Positions 60,143 through 64,000 of a DNA stretch of 64,000 nucleotides are shown here, in pieces. Within the stretch, counting starts at the first letter, position 1, and each line of letters begins with the position of its first letter. A model generated the notes under the pieces. It was not told the DNA's origin, did not search any database, and worked only from the letters and a program-made list of their open reading frames with translations. Both the position numbers and the translations under genes were made by a program. This DNA comes from Amycolatopsis lexingtonensis (lineage in GTDB: Bacteria > Actinomycetota > Actinomycetes > Mycobacteriales > Pseudonocardiaceae), in the NCBI RefSeq assembly GCF_014873755.1, contig NZ_JADBEG010000001.1:2358501-2422500 (forward strand). The letters run 5' to 3'.

Positions 60143-60207
60143 CGCTCGGTGTCGGCTCCCGACGGCGAATGGGCGCGCGGAAACCACGGCGGTGACGTCG
60201 ACTTCAT
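60139..60207 (-). CDS. Candidate 22-residue leader peptide of the NRPS/PKS operon
   Basis: A 22-codon frame, ATG 60207 to TGA 60139, that would encode a Pro/Ser-rich peptide (MKSTSPPWFPRAHSPSGADT..). GGGGAG lies four bases upstream of its ATG, a better ribosome site than the NRPS gene itself has. Its TGA overlaps the NRPS ATG (ATGA), the same arrangement as most other junctions of the operon. It may couple translation into the first synthetase. It could also be chance; there is no family evidence. Confidence 0.45.
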   Translation of the reverse strand: MKSTSPPWFPRAHSPSGADTER

Positions 60208-60452
60208 CTCACTCCCCAGTGCGATTCATGGTGAAGAATCACGCAAGGTTAAGGCTCAAGTCGCCGCGTGGGGATACGCAATCCGCAGAGTTCAGCCGAA
60301 TGACCTATCGATCCTGGACCAGACGCACGAATTTCCCACGTGATCCCCTCTCGCGGTGAGCCCACCCGCCACTGTGGACACCCGATCCACTACCGCGCGT
60401 GACGCTCCCGAATTGCGGAGTTCGCCGGTCGGATATTCACCGACAACCCATT
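60208..60452. promoter_or_regulatory. Probable promoter/leader region of the NRPS/PKS operon
   Basis: About 245 bp without a gene between the operon leader and the Hsp31-like gene stop. It has a local AT-rich patch (about 60220-60330) unlike the rest of the window, fitting a promoter reading leftward. It also holds GCCACTGTGGAC (60368-60379), one of the recurrent 13-bp-type motifs. I could not place -35/-10 boxes with confidence. Confidence 0.5.
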
Positions 60453-61163
60453 TCACGAAATCGATCCAGAATCGAGCAGCCGCGCGACGCGGGCCGCGGT
60501 GTCCACACTGGATTGCGGGTTCTGGCCCGTGACGAGGTTCCGGTCGGCGACGACCGTGCTCGACCACGGCGCACCCGGCGTCACGTCGGCACCCTGCTCG
60601 CGCAGCCGGGCCTCGATGAAGAACGGCGTCCGCTCCCCCAGCCCGCCCTGGCGTTCTTCGTCGTCGCTGAAGGAGGTCATCGCGCGCCCGGCGAAGGCGA
60701 ACGTCCCGTCGTCCCGGCGGGCGGCGAGGAGCCCGGCGACGCCGTGGCACAGCGCCGCGACGAGCTTGCCCTCGTCGTCCGCGGCGGTCAGCAGCCGGCC
60801 GAGCGCGGGGTCCGCCACCAGGTCGGCCATCGGCCCGTGACCGCCGGGCAGGTAGAGCGCGTCGTAGCCGTCGGCGGTCGCGTCGGCCAGCTTGATCGGC
60901 GCGGCCAGGTCGTCGAGCGCGTCGAGGTACGCGCGGTACTTCGCACCGGCCGCGGGGTCGACGCCGCCGCGCTCGTCGAAACTGACCGGGTCGGCGACCG
61001 GCCGCCGCCCGTCCGGGGTGGCGACGTCGACGTGGTGCCCGGCCTCGGTGAGCACCCGGTGCGACTCGGCGACCTCCTCGGCCCAGAAGCCGGTCGGGTG
61101 GTCGGTGCCGTCGGCGAGGCGCAGCCGGTCGGCGGCCGAAACGATCATCAGGATCCTTGCCAT
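60453..61163 (-). CDS. Hsp31-like DJ-1/PfpI-family protein
   Basis: A 236-residue protein of the class I amidotransferase-like fold with the Hsp31/glyoxalase III layout: 'GFWAEEVAESHRVLTEAGH' (conserved Glu), 'LYLPGGHGPMADL' and the nucleophile Cys in 'VAALCHGVAGLL', where His follows Cys. Such proteins detoxify methylglyoxal or act as stress chaperones. ATG 61163 is preceded by GAGGAAA; the longer frame adds an unstructured Pro-rich end. It is divergent from a LysR gene and probably its target, not part of the NRPS operon. Confidence 0.88.
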   Translation of the reverse strand: MARILMIVSAADRLRLADGTDHPTGFWAEEVAESHRVLTEAGHHVDVATPDGRRPVADPVSFDERGGVDPAAGAKYRAYLDALDDLAAPIKLADATADGYDALYLPGGHGPMADLVADPALGRLLTAADDEGKLVAALCHGVAGLLAARRDDGTFAFAGRAMTSFSDDEERQGGLGERTPFFIEARLREQGADVTPGAPWSSTVVADRNLVTGQNPQSSVDTAARVARLLDSGSIS

Positions 61164-61245
61164 GTCGGGGTTTTCCTCTTCCGCGGGACCCGGTGCCCCG
61201 CACGCCGGGGACAACCGCGCGAGCCCGGCGGGTAGTCCGTACCAT

Positions 61246-61263
61246 CCATAACGTCACTTATGG
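61246..61263. promoter_or_regulatory. Candidate LysR operator (CCATAA-N6-TTATGG)
   Basis: A perfect 6-bp inverted repeat spaced by six bases in the 112-bp gap between the divergent Hsp31-like and LysR genes, 12 bp before the LysR start. Its AT content stands out against the surrounding GC. It is the best candidate for autoregulation by this LysR protein. Confidence 0.6.
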
Positions 61264-61275
61264 AAGGTGGCTTGC

Positions 61276-62178
61276 GTGCCAAGTCTGGATCTGCTCAGCA
61301 CGTTCCTCGCGGTCTACCGGCGCGGCTCGCTTTCGGCCGCGGCGGCGGAGCTGGGCCTGACCCAGCCCGCCGTCACCGGCCAGCTGTCCCGGCTGGAGAA
61401 GGAGCTGGGCGAGCCGTTGTTCACCCGGTCCCGCCACGGCGCCGCGCCGACCGGCCGCGCGGTCGAGCTGGCCGCGCGCATCGGCACCCGGATCGACGAA
61501 CTGCGCGGCGCGCTCACGGCCGGCCCGGAGGACGCGGTGCCACTCGATCGGGTGGCGCTCGGCGGCGCGAGCGACGCGATGGCGACCCGGGTGCTGCCCG
61601 CGCTCACCCCGCTGACCACGCGCGGGCTGCAGCTGTCGGTGACGCTCGGCCTCGCCGAGGAACTGCTCGCCGCGCTCACCGCGGCCCGCCTCGACCTGGT
61701 CGTCTCGTCGGTGCGGCCCCGCGACCGCGCGCTGACCGCGACGCCGATGATCGACGAGGAGTTCGTCCTGGTGGCCGCCCCGGCCCTGGCCCGCGGCATC
61801 GACCCGGCCCGGCTGGCGGCCGACCCGGTCGGCGCACTGGCGCACCTGCCCCTCGTGGCGTACGCCGACGAGCTGCCGATCATCCGCCGCTACTGGCGCA
61901 GCGAGTTCGGCAGACGCCCGCCGAACCGGGTCGCGGTGGTGGTCCCGGACCTGCGCGCGATCCTCGCCGTGGTGGTCGCCGGCGCCGGCGCGACGGTCCT
62001 GCCCCGCTACCTCGCGGCCGCGGCGCTGGAGTCGGGTTCGGTCGAGCTGGTCCACGAGCCCGAGACGCCGCCGCTCAACACCTGGTACCTGGTCACCCGC
62101 GCGACCCCGCCCCGCCCGGCGGTCAGCCTGGTGCGCGACCACCTGCTCCAGCGCGCGCACGCCTGGGGCTCGCTCTAG
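61276..62178 (+). CDS. LysR-family transcriptional regulator
   Basis: A 300-residue protein: HTH 'LLSTFLAVYRRGSLSAAAAELGLTQPAVTGQLSRLEKELGEPLFTRS', then the LysR substrate-binding domain ('FVLVAAPALARG', 'PNRVAVVVPDLRAILAVVVAGAGATVLPRYL'). GTG 61276 is preferred over GTG 61267 because GGAAGG lies about eight bases ahead of it. Its partner is the divergent Hsp31-like gene, a common redox or electrophile-stress arrangement. The inducer is unknown. Confidence 0.9.
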   Translation: MPSLDLLSTFLAVYRRGSLSAAAAELGLTQPAVTGQLSRLEKELGEPLFTRSRHGAAPTGRAVELAARIGTRIDELRGALTAGPEDAVPLDRVALGGASDAMATRVLPALTPLTTRGLQLSVTLGLAEELLAALTAARLDLVVSSVRPRDRALTATPMIDEEFVLVAAPALARGIDPARLAADPVGALAHLPLVAYADELPIIRRYWRSEFGRRPPNRVAVVVPDLRAILAVVVAGAGATVLPRYLAAAALESGSVELVHEPETPPLNTWYLVTRATPPRPAVSLVRDHLLQRAHAWGSL

Positions 62179-62191
62179 CCCGGCCGGAAAG

Positions 62192-62242
62192 CCGTGAATG
62201 CCACATCGAGAGACGTATAGGCCCTCGATGTGGCATTCACGG
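62192..62242. repeat. Perfect 19-bp palindrome with 13-base loop
   Basis: Arms 62192-62210 (CCGTGAATGCCACATCGAG) and 62224-62242 are perfect complements. It lies 14 bp after the LysR stop and 20 bp before the convergent small gene stop. It can fold in either transcript. GTGAATG and GCCACAT are blocks shared with the other convergent-junction palindromes. Confidence 0.9.
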
Positions 62243-62261
62243 ACCGCGGGGCCGGCGCGGC

Positions 62262-62510
62262 TCAGCCCGCGTTGGCCAGGAAGTTTCCGCCCGCCGGCGC
62301 GCTCTCCATCAGGCACGCGTGGCAGGGCATGCCGCGCAGCCCGTCGAGCACTTCGGCCTCGCCGGGGAAGATCGCCTCACCGCACAGCGCCGTCAGGTGT
62401 TCCGGGACCGGGCCGGTGGGCACGGGGATCAGGTGGCAGACGCGTCTGCTCTCGCCGACGACACCTCGGCGAAGCCGCACCAGCGCGAGCATCCCACCGT
62501 TCTCACCCAT
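62262..62510 (-). CDS. Small Cys-rich protein of unknown function
   Basis: An 82-residue protein from ATG 62510 (the frame opens at 62561). It contains 'RRVCHLIPVPTG', 'LTALCGEAI' and 'RGMPCHACLMES', giving four Cys and two His that could bind zinc. Similar short proteins with a terminal 'GMPC..C' motif are common in Pseudonocardiaceae, with no known role. No partner gene is evident; PucR lies upstream on the same strand. Confidence 0.65.
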   Translation of the reverse strand: MGENGGMLALVRLRRGVVGESRRVCHLIPVPTGPVPEHLTALCGEAIFPGEAEVLDGLRGMPCHACLMESAPAGGNFLANAG

Positions 62511-62595
62511 ACCGGAAACGTAGGCCGAACGGCCGATCACGGCTTCGTGCTCGCGACCCAACGATCATCGCCACCGGTGGTCCGGGACACCAAAG

Positions 62596-63846
62596 TCACG
62601 CCGGGGACAGCACCGCCGCGCCGAGCCGCTGGCACAGGTTCAGCGCCAGCTCGACGTCCAGCCGTCCCTCGCCCAGCCCGCGCGGCAACAGCTCCTGCGC
62701 CTTGCGGACGCGGTACTGGACGGAGTTCTTGTGCATCGTCAGCTCGGCGGCCGCCGCGGTGTAGCTGCCGCCGGAGGCGAGGAACACCCGCAGCGTCTCG
62801 CGCAGCCGTCCGCAGTTCTCGTCGTCGGCCGACATCGGCCCGAGCGTGCTCGCGACCCACAGCCGCGCCGCGTTGAGGTCGCTCGTCATCAGCGCCACCG
62901 TGCCCACCTCGCGGAAGGTCAGGACGCGGTCGCAGTGCTCACCGGCGGCCAGCGCCAGCGCGTGCACCCGGCGGGCCTGCTGGTGGGTGTCGCGGAAGCC
63001 GTCGACGCCGGTGCCGGGATCACCGACGGTCACCCGCACGCCCGGGTCGGCGTCCGCGAGCGCCGCGTCGAGGTGCTCGCGGTGGACCGACGCGACCGGC
63101 AGCCAGGCCCAGGCCCCGGCTTCGTCGCGGGGCACGAACAGCGGACGGCCTTCCCCGCCGGCCCGCTCCAGCACCGCCCCGGCGACCGACTCCAGGTGCG
63201 ACAGCACGTCGTGGGCCTCGGACGCGTGCCAGATGACGAGCCCGACGTGCGTGCCACGCAGGCGGTAGCCGATCACCGCCTCGGCCGCGTCGACGTCGGT
63301 CGGGCCGCCGTTCTCGCCCAGCAGGTCCAGCACCTTGGCGGCCCGCGCGGCACTCCGGTTGAGCAGCCAGCGGTCGCGTTCGTCCTGGTAGACGCCGACG
63401 AGCTGGCGGACCACCCGGGTGATGAACTCGTAGGCGACCTTCAGCAGCCGCCGCATCATGGCGCCGAGCAGGGCCGCGTCGTCGACCACGCGGATGCATT
63501 CCTGGAACCCGAAGTCGAGCATCGCGGCCTGGCCGAGGTCGTAGGCGCGGATCAGGTCGAACACCGGCGTGCCGCGCTGCGCCAGCCGCCGCGCGTACTC
63601 CATCGCCGCGGCCGGCGGCTCGACGGTCGCCGGGTCGATGCCGTGCCGGAAGATCTGCAGCGCGGTCTCGATGTTCTGGTAGACGCTCGCCGACAGCAGG
63701 CTCACCATGCGCTCGTCGTCGTTGACCAGCTGCGGCAGGTCGGCGGCGTACAGCTGGACCAGTTCCCCGGTGAGCTCGCCCGCGCGGTCCGCGAGGGTGG
63801 CGGCGATCTGCCGGATGCGCTCCGAGACGACTTCTTCGTCCACCAT
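62596..63846 (-). CDS. PucR/CdaR-type transcriptional regulator
   Basis: A 416-residue regulator. The C-terminal HTH 'TLRVFLASGGSYTAAAAELTMHKNSVQYRVRKAQELL' is the PucR/CdaR hallmark. The central part ('GYRLRGTHVGLVIWHASE', 'VRVTVGDPGTGVDGFRDTHQQARRVHALA') is a GGDEF-like ligand region, and the N-terminal 160 residues are helical. Such proteins often activate catabolic or secondary-metabolite genes. It is unclear whether it controls the NRPS/PKS operon 2.4 kb away; no target site is visible. Confidence 0.9.
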   Translation of the reverse strand: MVDEEVVSERIRQIAATLADRAGELTGELVQLYAADLPQLVNDDERMVSLLSASVYQNIETALQIFRHGIDPATVEPPAAAMEYARRLAQRGTPVFDLIRAYDLGQAAMLDFGFQECIRVVDDAALLGAMMRRLLKVAYEFITRVVRQLVGVYQDERDRWLLNRSAARAAKVLDLLGENGGPTDVDAAEAVIGYRLRGTHVGLVIWHASEAHDVLSHLESVAGAVLERAGGEGRPLFVPRDEAGAWAWLPVASVHREHLDAALADADPGVRVTVGDPGTGVDGFRDTHQQARRVHALALAAGEHCDRVLTFREVGTVALMTSDLNAARLWVASTLGPMSADDENCGRLRETLRVFLASGGSYTAAAAELTMHKNSVQYRVRKAQELLPRGLGEGRLDVELALNLCQRLGAAVLSPA

Positions 63847-64000
63847 GGAGCCACTCTACGGGGTCGTGGATCAAGCTCATCGAGGAACACGTCGATCCTG
63901 TCGAATGTCGCGTCGGCGAACGTCCCGCCCTCACCGGCGAAAGGCGACATCACCTGTGCGATATCGACCGGAAGTGTCACATTCGGGGACCCGGAGTGCG
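63847..64000. other. Right edge, no gene recognised
   Basis: The last 154 bases precede the PucR-type start. A short minus-strand frame passes through but shows no ribosome-binding site or family resemblance. I see only a probable upstream region of PucR, with no clear promoter. Confidence 0.5.

Noticed and set aside
39582..60207. Assignment to a named cluster such as detoxin/rimosamide
   Set aside because: A TauD-type enzyme and NRPS/PKS hybrids are shared, but the KR-DH module, tandem ATP-grasp genes and TE-MFS fusion do not match what I recall of those loci.
63702..63980. Minus-strand frame upstream of and overlapping PucR
   Set aside because: It overlaps the PucR N-terminus in another frame and degenerates into Ser/Arg repeats.
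1..64000. CRISPR arrays, insertion sequences, phage or integrative elements
   Set aside because: No evenly spaced direct repeats, transposase, integrase or att-like duplications were seen.

Overview
The window is a very GC-rich actinobacterial chromosome segment. Gene content (a selenocysteine operon, LysR-controlled class A beta-lactamase, secreted GH25 and GH78 hydrolases, ClpX-type zinc-finger proteins, a large NRPS/PKS operon) and the 13-bp GTCCACNGTGGAC-type motifs inside genes fit a Pseudonocardiaceae genome such as Amycolatopsis. The genus is an inference, not something the sequence proves. I see no IS element, integrase, phage gene or CRISPR array.

Left edge (1-6.3 kb): a tightly coupled minus-strand set (DrrA/DrrB-type ABC exporter, DUF5988-like small protein, FabH-like ketosynthase, CocE-type hydrolase running off the edge) sits beside AraC and LuxR regulators. 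It looks like the end of a second small-molecule locus. Middle left (6.3-26.8 kb): a mostly housekeeping or secretory stretch. It holds a SAM methyltransferase, SGNH esterase, GH25 lysozyme, a HemN-like radical SAM gene coupled to a fused two-domain glycosyltransferase, a NarL-type two-component system, a membrane-anchored DJ-1 protein, a GH78 rhamnosidase, a divergent P450, a CPA1 antiporter, CsbD and a haloacetate-dehalogenase-like hydrolase. Middle (26.9-35.5 kb): selB-selA-selC, with selD divergent, form a complete selenocysteine decoding set. They are followed by small proteins, an isochorismatase, an ABM protein, and a blaB-blaA / bla beta-lactamase regulon.

Right (35.5-60.2 kb): one minus-strand operon of nine large genes plus a 22-codon leader, almost every junction an ATGA or GTGA overlap. 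In transcription order it reads: leader; A-PCP-KS (the KS has lost its AT); A-PCP-C-PCP; KS-AT-KR-DH-ACP; C-A(Asx-type code)-PCP; C-A(Ser code)-PCP-TE-MFS in one polypeptide; ATP-grasp; ATP-grasp; TauD/SyrP-like dioxygenase; flavodoxin-fold reductase. The predicted product is a short hybrid peptide-polyketide ending in Asx-Ser. It would be modified by hydroxylation and ATP-dependent ligation, released by a thioesterase with a Cys nucleophile, and exported by the transporter fused to that thioesterase. I could not match it to a named cluster. Right of the operon are an Hsp31-like protein with a divergent LysR regulator, a small Cys-rich protein and a PucR-type regulator.

Four of the seven convergent gene junctions carry long perfect or near-perfect palindromes with related cores. 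These, the recurrent 13-bp motif and the odd NRPS/PKS architecture are the most interesting signals.
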